A DNA stretch of 64,000 bases from CAIQCK01 sp041651735. GTDB lineage: Bacteria > Verrucomicrobiota > Verrucomicrobiia > CAIQCK01. The stretch spans positions 1 through 64,000 of the forward strand of contig JBAZIR010000001.1 in assembly GCA_041651735.1 (NCBI GenBank), written 5' to 3'. Shown here in pieces: positions 27,095-35,664 of this stretch. Under the pieces are notes generated by a model that saw only the letters and a list, made by a program, of their open reading frames with translations, did no database searches and was not told the DNA's origin. How positions within the stretch are numbered: the stretch's first letter is position 1; every line of letters starts with the position of its first letter. The position numbers were made by a program, and so were the translations under genes.

Positions 27095-28254
27095 CCGCAG
27101 CATTTTCCTTTCTTGTTGGGCGACAAGGCTGGGCCGGGGCAGCAGACCTTGTCTGCCGTGGGCGTGAAGTCACCTTGCAGGAAGCGTTCGGCCAGTTGCA
27201 GCACAGACCTCGCGGGCGCTTGTTTGACGGAGTTGGCGGTTTTCACCGCCACGGCCATGTCCTGCGCTGACACGCCGAGTTTGCGCGCCTGACCGTAGTG
27301 ATACTTGAAACAAGGCTCGCAGTTCGCGGCGATGGCCGCTCCGATGGCGACCAGTTCGTTGACTGCCGGCGTAACCAGACTCGCACCACACCCGCAGGTT
27401 GCCGGTTTGCTCGCCTGAACGTTGAGGCTCGTAATGTAGTCCGACGGCTTCGTGCGCTTCGGCAGGTGCTTGAGAAGGTTCCGGTAGAGAGGGTCTTTCC
27501 AGTCGGTCATCGCGTCGACGTAGTCGCTCTTCGGTGTCAGCTTGATGTCGGCCAGACCGGCCTCCCGCGCCATGCGTTCGGTCTCGCTCGCCAGCACCGC
27601 GCCGGCGATGCAACCAATCAACGCCTCGATCATCCCCGTCACTGCTTTAGGCAACGGCTTGATCAACGCGAGATCCGACACTGCCACTCGCCCGCCCGGC
27701 TTGAGCACCCGCGCGATTTCCCTCCAAACCTGTGGCTTGTCGGGCGAGAGATTGATGACGCAATTGGAGATAATCACGTCCACGCTTGCGTCGGCCACGG
27801 GCAGGCGCTCGATCTCACCCAAACGAAATTCGACATTGTCGAGCTTGGTGCGCTTGCGGTAAGTGGCGATGTTCTTGCGCGCCTTGGCCAGCATTTCCGG
27901 CGTCATGTCCACGCCGATGACGCGACCCGTCGCGCCGACCTTCGGCCCGGCGATGAATACGTCGAAGCCGCCACCCGCGCCAAGGTCCAGCACGACCTCG
28001 CCCGGTTTGAGCGAAGCCAGCGCCGTCGGGTTGCCGCATGAAAGGCCCATGTTCGCGCCTTCCGGCAGCGCAGTCAGTTCCCCGGCATCGTAGCCGATAT
28101 GCTGGACGAGTTCCGCCGATGCCGCTGCATTGGAGCCGCAGCAACCCGGCTTGGTGGAGCCACAGGAACCGCTGCTGGCGGCAATCCTGCCATAGCCATC
28201 GCGGACTTTCTGCCGCACGGATTCAGGTTCAATCGAGGATCGGTTGTTGCTCAT
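27091..28254 (-). CDS. arsM: Arsenite methyltransferase fused to an AhpD-like domain
   Basis: A 387-residue protein. Residues 1-285 are ArsM, which methylates trivalent arsenic using S-adenosylmethionine: SAM motif LDLGAGGGFDV at 89-99, and the arsenic-binding cysteines Cys73 (GLSCGNP), Cys165 (IISNCVINL) and Cys215 (LIGCIAGAV). The N-terminus adds Cys31, Cys38 and Cys39. Residues about 296-360 form a carboxymuconolactone decarboxylase/AhpD-like domain with the redox site Cys312-x-x-Cys315 and His319. A Cys-rich tail ends in CCG. The fusion suggests built-in reduction of a disulfide or arsenical, which is inference. Confidence 0.9.
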   Translation of the reverse strand: MSNNRSSIEPESVRQKVRDGYGRIAASSGSCGSTKPGCCGSNAAASAELVQHIGYDAGELTALPEGANMGLSCGNPTALASLKPGEVVLDLGAGGGFDVFIAGPKVGATGRVIGVDMTPEMLAKARKNIATYRKRTKLDNVEFRLGEIERLPVADASVDVIISNCVINLSPDKPQVWREIARVLKPGGRVAVSDLALIKPLPKAVTGMIEALIGCIAGAVLASETERMAREAGLADIKLTPKSDYVDAMTDWKDPLYRNLLKHLPKRTKPSDYITSLNVQASKPATCGCGASLVTPAVNELVAIGAAIAANCEPCFKYHYGQARKLGVSAQDMAVAVKTANSVKQAPARSVLQLAERFLQGDFTPTADKVCCPGPALSPNKKGKCCG

Positions 28255-28326
28255 AGGGATTGGTCTCTCAATGGTCTATGTGTCATGCGAGCTATTCATC
28301 AGCACAGGGTTCATCATCAGTTGCTA

Positions 28327-28773
28327 CTAATTGGCGGTGAGCGCATTCGGCAGACTTTCGACGAAGCGGCGGATTTCGTCGCGCACGCGCCGGTAAACCG
28401 CCAGCTTGGCTTCGCCATCGTCCATGGTCTTGGTGAGCTTGGGCGGATCCTCGAAACCCACGTGGATCATTCTGGTCTTGCCGGGAAAGACGGGGCAGTG
28501 CTCATTGGCATGGCCGCAGACGGTGACGACGTGGTCGAACGTCACACCGGTCAGTTCATCGAGCATCTTGGAATGCTGTCTCGAAATGTCCACGCCCGCC
28601 TCGGCCATGACGCGAACAGCGTGCGGGTTCATGCCGTGTTTCTCGATGCCGGCGGAATACGGCTCGATCACATCGCCCTTGAGATGGCGCGCCCAGCCTT
28701 CCGCCATCTGACTGCGGCAGGAGTTACCGGTGCAAAGGAACAGGATCTTTATCTTCGGAGGTGGCGTTGGCAT
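28327..28773 (-). CDS. arsC: Thioredoxin-coupled arsenate reductase
   Basis: A 148-residue arsenate reductase of the low-molecular-weight phosphatase fold, converting arsenate to arsenite. The P-loop is LCTGNSCRS with Cys14 as nucleophile. The disulfide cascade cysteines are Cys86 and Cys93 in VCGHANEHCPVF, with the spacing of the thioredoxin-linked S. aureus type. The start lies inside the upstream arsR by 25 bases, so the two are coupled. A 72-base gap separates it from arsM. Confidence 0.95.
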   Translation of the reverse strand: MPTPPPKIKILFLCTGNSCRSQMAEGWARHLKGDVIEPYSAGIEKHGMNPHAVRVMAEAGVDISRQHSKMLDELTGVTFDHVVTVCGHANEHCPVFPGKTRMIHVGFEDPPKLTKTMDDGEAKLAVYRRVRDEIRRFVESLPNALTAN

Positions 28774-29114
28774 ATCGTCGTGGGATCGGTTTTAAGAACT
28801 TGTTTCAGTTTCTTACGGCCCTCAGCGGCTTCCGGCGTGTTCCCCAGGGATTTCTGCACCCATTCAATCGCCTCGCGCACGGCAACGCTGGCCTCTTTGC
28901 CCGGCAGGCGGTAATACACCCACCGCTCCTCCTTGCGGGACTCGATCAACCCGGCGTGATAGAGGATGGACAGGTGTTTGGAGATGGTGGACGGCGCCAA
29001 CTCGCACAGCTCGCCGATCTGGCATACACACAGCTCGCCGGCCTTCAACGCCAATAACACGCGCACCCGATTCTCATCGGCCAGCGCCTTGGTGATTCTC
29101 ATGAACTCGCGCAT
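28749..29114 (-). CDS. arsR: ArsR-family repressor heading the arsenic operon
   Basis: A 121-residue winged-helix repressor with the metal site ELCVCQIGELCEL, three cysteines arranged as in E. coli ArsR, and the recognition helix LAPSTISKHLSILYHAGLIE. Start is ATG at 29114 or the internal ATG at 29102; only the second lacks an upstream Shine-Dalgarno too. Given the promoter just upstream, the mRNA may begin at or within a base or two of the first ATG, suggesting leaderless translation. It is followed by arsC in overlap. Confidence 0.93.
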   Translation of the reverse strand: MREFMRITKALADENRVRVLLALKAGELCVCQIGELCELAPSTISKHLSILYHAGLIESRKEERWVYYRLPGKEASVAVREAIEWVQKSLGNTPEAAEGRKKLKQVLKTDPTTICQRHLRR

Positions 29115-29121
29115 GACACAC

Positions 29122-29151
29122 CCTATAATTCGTCGTATGACGAAATGTCAA
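29122..29151 (-). promoter_or_regulatory. arsR-arsCM-acr3 promoter with operator between -35 and -10
   Basis: On the minus strand a perfect -35 TTGACA (29151-29146) and a -10-like TATAGG (29127-29122) are 18 bases apart. The spacer holds a perfect inverted repeat TTCGTC / GACGAA (29129-29134 and 29139-29144) with a 4-base centre. Binding of ArsR there would block polymerase. The predicted transcript start falls about at the arsR ATG. Confidence 0.75.
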
Positions 29152-29237
29152 TATGAAAAGTCCCTGCCATTTTTAGGAAGCGAAACAGGAAGGGCGTGTT
29201 GCCCCACGACAGCCCGAAGGCGCCACCGCTTGTCGGT

Positions 29238-29267
29238 TGACAAAACAGGTGCAGCAGGTTTTTGTCA
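29238..29267. promoter_or_regulatory. Inverted repeat upstream of mntH
   Basis: Arms TGACAAAAC (29238-29246) and GTTTTTGTCA (29258-29267) pair with one bulge around an 11-base loop, ending 22 bases before the mntH GTG. It could be an operator for a metal regulator or an mRNA hairpin. It does not match the manganese riboswitch core as I know it. Confidence 0.4.
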
Positions 29268-29289
29268 GGCACGTCAATTTGGAGTACGA

Positions 29290-30675
29290 GTGGAAAAGAA
29301 CGCCAACAACCCAGCGCCTGCGCCCGCCGCCGAAACCGGCTGGCGACGGACATCTGCCTCCACCAGCCTGTCGGAAGTCCACCGCTCGGTCGAGGTGCCG
29401 CACTCCGCCGGTTTCTTTCGCAAGATGCTTGCGTTTGCCGGGCCGGGCTATCTGGTGGCCGTCGGCTACATGGATCCGGGCAACTGGGCCACCGACATCG
29501 CCGGCGGCTCGGCGTTCGGCTACACGCTGCTGTCGGTGATCCTGTTGTCGAACCTGATGGCGATCCTGCTCCAGACACTCGCGGCCAAACTCGGCATCGT
29601 CACCGGCCGCGACCTCGCGCAGGCGTGCCGCGACCACTACTCGAAGCCGGTCGCCATCACGCTCTGGGCACTGTGCGAGGTGGCGATTTGCGCGTGCGAC
29701 CTCGCCGAGGTGCTTGGGTCGGCTATTGCGTTGAACTTGCTCCTCGGCTTGCCGCTGATCTGGGGTGTGTGCCTGACCACGCTGGATGTGTTTGGCATCC
29801 TCTATCTCCAGAACAAGAGCTTCCGCTGGATCGAGGCGCTGGTGGTGACGCTCATCTTCTCCATTCTTGCCTGTTTCGTCGCGGAAATCTGGTTCTGCAA
29901 GCCGGACCCGGTCGCCGTGCTCACGGGCTTCATCCCGCGCACCGAGATTCTCAAGAACCCGGAGATGCTCTACGTGGCGATTGGCATCCTCGGGGCCACG
30001 GTGATGCCGCACAATCTCTACCTGCACTCCTCCATCATCCAGACGCGCAAATACGAGCTGACGCCCGACGGCAAACGCGAGGCCATCCGCTTTGCCATCT
30101 GGGACTCCGTCATCGCGCTCTCCACCGCGTTGCTGGTCAACGCCGCCATCCTCATTGTTGCCGCTGCCTCGTTCCACCGCGCAGGCCACCACAACATCAC
30201 CGACATCAAGGATGCCTACCAGATGCTCTCGCCCGTGCTCGGCGTCGGTGTGGCGAGCACGTTCTTCGCGCTGGCGCTCCTCGCCTCGGGTCAGAACTCG
30301 ACGCTCACCGGCACACTCGCGGGCCAGATCGTGATGGAGGGATTCCTCAACTTCCGCATGAAGCCGGCGCTGCAACGGTTCCTCACGCGCGCGATCGCGA
30401 TCACGCCGGCCATCATTGCCATCGCCATCTACGGCGATGCCGGCGCCGGCAAGCTGCTCGTGCTCAGCCAGGTTGTCTTGAGCCTCCAGCTTGCGTTCGC
30501 CGTCATCCCGCTCGTGAAGTTCACCGGCGAACGCGCCAAGATGGGTGAGTTCACCAACCCGCGCTGGGTCGCCACGCTGGCGTGGGTGGCTGCCGCCATC
30601 ATCGTCGTGCTCAACGTAAAATTTATCACCGATTATTCTGGCCTTACCGCGTGGCTGACATCGCTGTTCACATAG
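29290..30675 (+). CDS. mntH: Nramp-family Mn(II)/Fe(II) transporter
   Basis: A 461-residue inner-membrane proton-coupled metal importer with about 11 hydrophobic segments. The metal-binding motif DPGN is in VGYMDPGNWATDIAGGS, and the second motif is MPHNLYLHSS. The start is GTG at 29290 with GGAG five bases upstream. A longer open frame to 28966 runs antisense through arsR and is a shadow. It diverges from the ars operon. A universal stress gene follows in the same direction. Confidence 0.93.
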   Translation: MEKNANNPAPAPAAETGWRRTSASTSLSEVHRSVEVPHSAGFFRKMLAFAGPGYLVAVGYMDPGNWATDIAGGSAFGYTLLSVILLSNLMAILLQTLAAKLGIVTGRDLAQACRDHYSKPVAITLWALCEVAICACDLAEVLGSAIALNLLLGLPLIWGVCLTTLDVFGILYLQNKSFRWIEALVVTLIFSILACFVAEIWFCKPDPVAVLTGFIPRTEILKNPEMLYVAIGILGATVMPHNLYLHSSIIQTRKYELTPDGKREAIRFAIWDSVIALSTALLVNAAILIVAAASFHRAGHHNITDIKDAYQMLSPVLGVGVASTFFALALLASGQNSTLTGTLAGQIVMEGFLNFRMKPALQRFLTRAIAITPAIIAIAIYGDAGAGKLLVLSQVVLSLQLAFAVIPLVKFTGERAKMGEFTNPRWVATLAWVAAAIIVVLNVKFITDYSGLTAWLTSLFT

Positions 30676-30683
30676 GAGCCGTC

Positions 30684-31121
30684 ATGTATCAGAAGATCCT
30701 CGTTGCATTGGAAAACAGCCAGGCCGACAAGAGCCTGCTGCCGCACATCGTCGAACTGGCGAAACTCCACAAGTCGAAGCTGTTGTTGGTCCACGTCGCT
30801 GACGGCTGGGTCGCCCGCAACTACGACAAGCTCCAGCTCCGCGAGTCACAGGAGATGGTTGATGACCGCGCCTACCTCGATGAGACGGCTAACCAATTGC
30901 GCAGCAATGGCTTAAATGTTGACACCTGTCTTGCTCTTGGCGATCCGCCCAATGAGATTCTCAAGACCGCCGAACGCGAGCAGTGCGACCTGATCGCGAT
31001 GACCACCCACGGCCACCGGCTGCTTGCGGACATTTTCTACGGCAGCACCATCGAGCACGTCCGCCACCGCTCCATGATTCCGCTGCTGATCGTCCACGCG
31101 GGAACACTCAACGCAGGTTGA
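30684..31121 (+). CDS. Universal stress protein (UspA family)
   Basis: A 145-residue single-domain Usp. It starts MYQKILVALENS and has the ATP-binding signature region MTTHGHRLLADIFYGSTIEHVRHRS, where G-x2-G-x9-G-S/T is largely matched. An AGGAG lies just ahead of the ATG. It begins 8 bases after the mntH stop, so it is cotranscribed with it. Confidence 0.9.
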   Translation: MYQKILVALENSQADKSLLPHIVELAKLHKSKLLLVHVADGWVARNYDKLQLRESQEMVDDRAYLDETANQLRSNGLNVDTCLALGDPPNEILKTAEREQCDLIAMTTHGHRLLADIFYGSTIEHVRHRSMIPLLIVHAGTLNAG

Positions 31122-31246
31122 CCGCGGCTCCGTTTGGCGGGCGACGGGCCGGTCGGGGAGACGCCCCGGGGCATTTTCACCGCATTTCCCTCTTGCGTTT
31201 CGCGCGCCAGTCGCAAATCATCGCGGCCCTTTGTGTGGAACAAGCG

Positions 31247-32047
31247 ATGAACCCCAACGCTAACAAGCCGAACGACAGGATCAAGCCCGCCGATGGTAAG
31301 CCCGCGCCGGCGCCGGAAACGGCCGCCGAGCCGGAGGAGTTGCCATTGGACCTCCAGCTTTTGGATTTCTGGGACAAGAACAAGAAGCTCGTCATTGCCG
31401 CCGTCTGCGCCATCGTGGTTGGCGTGGGTGTTTATCTGGCTGTGGACCGGTGGATGGAACAGCAGCGCGAAGAGCAAGGCCGCGCGCTGGCTGGCGCCAA
31501 AGAGGCCAAGGATTACGCGGCGGTGGCCAGCCAGTTCAAGGGAGAGAACGTCGGCGCGTTTGCACTGTTGCTGCTGGCAGACCAGCAATACCAGGACGGT
31601 AAATACAGCGACGCTGAGAAGACCTACAATCGTTTTGCCGAGGAGTATCCGAAACACCCGATGCTCGACTCGGCGTTTTATGGCATAGGCGCCGCCCGCG
31701 AGAGCCGGGGCGATTACGCCGGCGCCATCAGCTCTTATCAGCGCGTCGCGGAGACCCCCAACCCTGTGCACGGACTCGATGCCCGAATGGCCATCGGTCG
31801 TTGCCTGGAGGCCACCCAACAGTGGAAGAAGGCGCGTCAGGGCTACGAAGACCTCATCGCCGCTCAGCCCAACTCCTCATTGGCCGAGCGCGCGCGCAGC
31901 CGCATCATCACCTTGGACCGCGAGGCCCGTGCGCGCGGCGAGTCGCTGACGCCGCCGCCCAAGCCGGCCAGCGCTCCGGCGACGATCCCGCAGGTGTTGC
32001 TGCCGGCCACGCCTGCGACGCCGGCAACTCCGGCTGCGAAGCCGTGA
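31247..32047 (+). CDS. Membrane-anchored TPR protein (YfgM-like)
   Basis: A 266-residue protein with a cytoplasmic proline-rich N-terminus, one membrane segment near residues 46-66 (LVIAAVCAIVVGVGVYLAV) and TPR-like repeats outside (AFALLLLADQQYQDGKYSDAEKTY, AFYGIGAARESRGDYAGAISSY). The layout is that of YfgM, an ancillary protein of membrane translocation and envelope quality control. The C-terminus is a Pro/Ala-rich tail. It lies 89 bases before gspE in the same direction and may be the first gene of that operon. Confidence 0.75.
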   Translation: MNPNANKPNDRIKPADGKPAPAPETAAEPEELPLDLQLLDFWDKNKKLVIAAVCAIVVGVGVYLAVDRWMEQQREEQGRALAGAKEAKDYAAVASQFKGENVGAFALLLLADQQYQDGKYSDAEKTYNRFAEEYPKHPMLDSAFYGIGAARESRGDYAGAISSYQRVAETPNPVHGLDARMAIGRCLEATQQWKKARQGYEDLIAAQPNSSLAERARSRIITLDREARARGESLTPPPKPASAPATIPQVLLPATPATPATPAAKP

Positions 32048-32136
32048 CCTGCGCTGTTCGCCGCAAAACTTTTCCGTGCGGTTGGCGTTGGTTCATGGTA
32101 ACGCTTTGACCCGGCTTTCGGAACTGACTATAGTGG

Positions 32137-33882
32137 GTGGCTGTTGTGGATAACGTTGCGACCAAACCTACCGCATTGAATTTGCGCGAACTGCTCCAGT
32201 CGCTGGCGCCCCTCACGCCGGAAGAACTTGACCGTATTTTCACTGAGCGCCAGCAGCAACCGGGCAAGTCGCTCATTGAGATCATCGTCGCCACGCACAA
32301 GGTGAAGGAGGAGCCGTTGCTGCGTGCGATCGGCGAGAAGCTCGGTCTGCCGTTTGTCCACTTGGCGGAGATGGACTTGGACCGCGTCGTCACCTCCAAG
32401 CTCCAGCCCAAGGTGGTCTTCCAGCACGTGGTCGTGCCGATCAAGGCCGAGAACGGCACCCTTTGCGTCGCCACCTGCGACCCGTTCAACGAAGCCGCCC
32501 GCAGCGCCATCGGCTGGCTCACCGGCCAGCGCGTGCAACTGGCGCTGGCTACGCGCGAGGAGATTGAGAAGGCGCAGAAACGCTACTACGGTGTTGGCGC
32601 CGACACGCTCGACCAGATGCTTGCCGCCGGCGGCGTCATAGATATTCCCGCCAACGAGCGGATCAACATCGGCGACATTGACGAAGCCTCGCAGGAGGCG
32701 AGCGTGGTGAAGTTCGTCAACCAGATCATCGCCGAGGCCAAGCGCGACCGCGCCACAGACATCCACATCGAGCCGATGGAGGAGGACCTGCGCATCCGCT
32801 ACCGCATTGACGGCGTGCTGGTGCAGGTGCCTGTGCCGGCCGTGCTGAAGCGGTTCCAGGCGTCCATCATCAGCCGCGTGAAGGTCATGGCCAACATGGA
32901 CATCGCCGAAAAGCGGCTGCCGCAGGACGGCGCGATCAACCTCCGCGTCGGCGGCGAAGAGGTGGACATCCGCGTCTCCACCATCCCCAGCATCCACGGT
33001 GAGAGCGTGAGCCTGCGTTTACTGAGCCGCAGCACGATGCTGCTGGGCCTCGACAAGCTCGGCATGGCTGCTGAGGACGAGAAGATTTTCCGCCGCCTGA
33101 TCGAACGTCCGCACGGCATCATCCTGGTCACCGGCCCGACCGGCAGCGGCAAGAGCACGACGCTCTACGCCTGCCTCAGCACGATCAATACGATTGACCA
33201 ACGCATCATGACCGTCGAGGACCCGGTGGAGAACCAACTCCGGGGCATCATCCAGATGCAGGTGCGGCCGGACATCGAGCTGACCTTCGCGCGCGGCTTG
33301 CGCCACCTGCTCCGCCAGGATCCGGATGTGATCATGATCGGCGAGGTGCGCGACTTGGAGACGGCTGAGATTGCCGTGCGCGCGTCGCTCACGGGCCACC
33401 TCGTCTTCGCCACGCTTCACACCAACGACGCGCCGAGCGGCTTCACCCGGCTCATTGACATGGGCATTGAGCCGTTCCTCATCACATCGTCCATCGAAGC
33501 GATTGTCGCCCAGCGGTTGTTGCGCACCCTCTGCCCTGCCTGCAAGGTCGAGGACAAGCCGAGCGAGGACCTGATGGAACGGCTTGGCGGCAAGGATGAA
33601 AAATACCGGCACACAAAATTTTACCGCGGCGTCGGCTGCGAAGAATGCCGCCGCACCGGTTACCAGGGCCGAACCGCCATTTACGAAATCATGTTGATGA
33701 GTGATTCGTTGCGGCCCTTGGTGGTGGATCGACGTCCCGCGGCTGAACTGAAGAAGGCAGCCGTCGCCCACGGCATGAGAACGCTCCGCGACGACGGGAT
33801 GCGCAAAGCGGCGCTGGGGATCACGTCGTTGGAGGAAGTGCTCCGCATCACACAGGAAGACGAAGCCTACACGGACGATTAA
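32137..33882 (+). CDS. gspE: Type II secretion ATPase GspE
   Basis: A 581-residue cytoplasmic hexameric ATPase driving pseudopilus assembly. After the N1-domain, the core has the Asp box, Walker A LVTGPTGSGKSTT near residue 335, Walker B DPDVIMIGEVRD, the His box HLVFATLHTND and the tetracysteine zinc site CPAC...CEEC. The start is GTG at 32137 or GTG at 32146. First structural gene of the secretion operon. A PilB role in type IV pili cannot be excluded by sequence, but the neighbours favour secretion. Confidence 0.93.
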   Translation: MAVVDNVATKPTALNLRELLQSLAPLTPEELDRIFTERQQQPGKSLIEIIVATHKVKEEPLLRAIGEKLGLPFVHLAEMDLDRVVTSKLQPKVVFQHVVVPIKAENGTLCVATCDPFNEAARSAIGWLTGQRVQLALATREEIEKAQKRYYGVGADTLDQMLAAGGVIDIPANERINIGDIDEASQEASVVKFVNQIIAEAKRDRATDIHIEPMEEDLRIRYRIDGVLVQVPVPAVLKRFQASIISRVKVMANMDIAEKRLPQDGAINLRVGGEEVDIRVSTIPSIHGESVSLRLLSRSTMLLGLDKLGMAAEDEKIFRRLIERPHGIILVTGPTGSGKSTTLYACLSTINTIDQRIMTVEDPVENQLRGIIQMQVRPDIELTFARGLRHLLRQDPDVIMIGEVRDLETAEIAVRASLTGHLVFATLHTNDAPSGFTRLIDMGIEPFLITSSIEAIVAQRLLRTLCPACKVEDKPSEDLMERLGGKDEKYRHTKFYRGVGCEECRRTGYQGRTAIYEIMLMSDSLRPLVVDRRPAAELKKAAVAHGMRTLRDDGMRKAALGITSLEEVLRITQEDEAYTDD

Positions 33883-33909
33883 CGGTCGGCGGTCGAAACT
33901 TTATTTCCG

Positions 33910-35175
33910 ATGCCAGACTTCTCCTACAGTGCGCGCAGCAAGAGCGGCGAGGCGGTCAGCGGCCTGCTGACCGCGCCGGACCGCAAGGCAGCGCTGACGC
34001 AACTGGTCGCCCAAGGCTACTTCCCCATCGCTGTGGACGCGGCGGTGCAGAAGAAAAGCGCGCTCGCCCGATCCTCGAAAGCGAAAGACGCGACACCGGC
34101 ATCCAAGACCGGCGCTGCGGCAAAAAAGGTCCGCGTCAATTCCCGGCAGGTGATGTTGTTCACGCAGCAACTCGCCAACCTCCTCAAGAGCGGCATGAGC
34201 CTGAAGCAGGCGCTGGAGTGCTTGACGCGGCAACAGAAGAACAAGTCGCTCGGCCCAATCCTGGAGCAGGTCGGCGAGGAAATCATGCAAGGCGCCAATC
34301 TCTCCGACGCGCTGGCGCGGAATCCGAAGATTTTCACCCGTTTTTACACCAACATGATCCGCGCCGGCGAGCAGAGCGGCACGTTGCCCGAGGTGCTGCG
34401 GCGGCTGACTGAACACTACGAGCGGCTCGCCGACATCCGCGAGAAGGTGACCTCGGCATTGCTCTATCCGGCCATCATTCTCGTCGTGGGCATCATCGTG
34501 GTGTTCGTTTTCATGGTGTTTCTGCTGCCGAAATTCACGCAGATGTTCCAGGACCTTGGCACGACGTTGCCGCTGCCAACCCGGATCCTGATCGGCGTCG
34601 GCAATCTCGCCAGCAATATCTGGTTCCTGGCCGGGCTGGGAACGGTCATCTTCGCCATCGTATTCGGCTACAAGAGCACCATGCGGACCGTCGAGGGGCG
34701 GTTGATGCTGGACCGGTGGAAGCTGCACATTCCGCTGGCCGGCAATACGTTGAAGGCGGCGTTTTTCGCGCAGTTCAGCCGCACGCTGGCGACTTTGTTG
34801 GGCAATGGCGTGCCGGTGCTCACCGCGCTGAAGATCGCCGAGGATACGATGACCAACCTCGTCATCGCCCGCGAAATTGCGAAGGCCCGCGAGCGCGTCA
34901 CCGACGGCACCACCATTTCCGCGCCGCTGGCGGCCGGCCAGATTTTTCCTTCGCTGCTGATTGACATGCTGGCGATTGGCGAACAAACCGGTGATATGCC
35001 GACGGCGCTCAACAACGTCGCCAGTTTGTATGAACAAGAATTGACGCAGGATGTCAAACGTTTCACCACATTGTTGGAGCCTGCCGTCATCGTGATGATC
35101 GCGCTGGTGGTCGGTTTCATCGTGTTTAGCGTGCTCAGCGCCGTCATGAGCATCACGTCCGGATTGAATCGGTAA
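33910..35175 (+). CDS. gspF: Type II secretion inner-membrane protein GspF
   Basis: A 421-residue polytopic platform protein. It has two T2SSF domains: MLFTQQLANLLKSGMSLKQALECL near residue 85 and a second, FFAQFSRTLATLLGNGVPVLTALKI, near 290. Three hydrophobic segments are visible, including VVGIIVVFVFMVFLLP and the C-terminal VIVMIALVVGFIVFSVL. An Ala/Lys-rich insertion lies after the first 40 residues. It follows gspE by 27 bases. Confidence 0.94.
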   Translation: MPDFSYSARSKSGEAVSGLLTAPDRKAALTQLVAQGYFPIAVDAAVQKKSALARSSKAKDATPASKTGAAAKKVRVNSRQVMLFTQQLANLLKSGMSLKQALECLTRQQKNKSLGPILEQVGEEIMQGANLSDALARNPKIFTRFYTNMIRAGEQSGTLPEVLRRLTEHYERLADIREKVTSALLYPAIILVVGIIVVFVFMVFLLPKFTQMFQDLGTTLPLPTRILIGVGNLASNIWFLAGLGTVIFAIVFGYKSTMRTVEGRLMLDRWKLHIPLAGNTLKAAFFAQFSRTLATLLGNGVPVLTALKIAEDTMTNLVIAREIAKARERVTDGTTISAPLAAGQIFPSLLIDMLAIGEQTGDMPTALNNVASLYEQELTQDVKRFTTLLEPAVIVMIALVVGFIVFSVLSAVMSITSGLNR

Positions 35176-35192
35176 ATAGGAGAGAACTGAAG

Positions 35193-35630
35193 ATGAAACT
35201 GAGATGGAACAAGCAATCGGGCTTCACCCTCATCGAAATCATGCTGGTCATCGCCATCATTGCCCTGCTCGTGGGCACGGTGATCGTCAATATCGGCCCG
35301 CAGCGGAAAAAGGCATACGAAACCCAGGCGAAAAACCAAATCAGCGCCTACAAGATGGCGCTGCAAACCTACAGCCTCGACAACGGCATCTACCCCACCA
35401 CCGACCAGGGCTTGCAAGCGCTGGTTGCGGCGCCCACCAGCGAACCGGTGCCGGCGAAGTGGCACGGCCCTTACACCGACCCGGCCGTCATCAAACCCGA
35501 TCCATGGAACCGGGCCTACATCTACGTCTGCCCCCCGCAGCAGAATCCAGACCCCGAAGGCTTCGACCTCTACAGCTCCGGTCTCGACGGCCGCCCGAAT
35601 ACCGACGACGATATCGTGAGTTGGAGATGA
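35193..35630 (+). CDS. gspG: Major pseudopilin GspG
   Basis: A 145-residue pseudopilin. The leader is MKLRWNKQSG, cleaved before F in G^FTLIEIMLVIAII, with Glu5 present. The C-terminal region has the family's PTTDQGLQALV, DPWNRAYIYVCP and GLDGRPNTDDDI, with the calcium-site aspartates. AGGAGA lies 14 bases upstream of the ATG. Confidence 0.95.
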   Translation: MKLRWNKQSGFTLIEIMLVIAIIALLVGTVIVNIGPQRKKAYETQAKNQISAYKMALQTYSLDNGIYPTTDQGLQALVAAPTSEPVPAKWHGPYTDPAVIKPDPWNRAYIYVCPPQQNPDPEGFDLYSSGLDGRPNTDDDIVSWR

Positions 35631-35636
35631 GGGATC

Positions 35637-35664
35637 GTGGCAGGTGAAACGTGATGAGTGAAGC
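35637..35664. repeat. Heptad repeat array after gspG (left half)
   Basis: Four 7-mers in a row: GTGGCAG, GTGAAAC, GTGATGA, GTGAAGC. The array begins 7 bases after the gspG stop and contains the first possible start codons of the gspH-like frame. Its units are the reverse complement type of the array at 35724-35800. Confidence 0.7.

Noticed and set aside
28966..29289. N-terminal extension of mntH
   Set aside because: It runs antisense through arsR and its promoter; the GTG at 29290 has a good ribosome site.
29160..29290. Manganese riboswitch upstream of mntH
   Set aside because: The conserved core of the yybP-ykoY element could not be found; only a simple dyad is present.
29173..30375. A 400-codon minus-strand open frame across mntH
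   Set aside because: Antisense shadow of a well-supported Nramp gene, with low-complexity Arg/Glu/His-rich composition.
31122..31246. Terminator after the universal stress gene
   Set aside because: The only hairpin, CGGGG/CCCCG, has five pairs and no convincing T-run.
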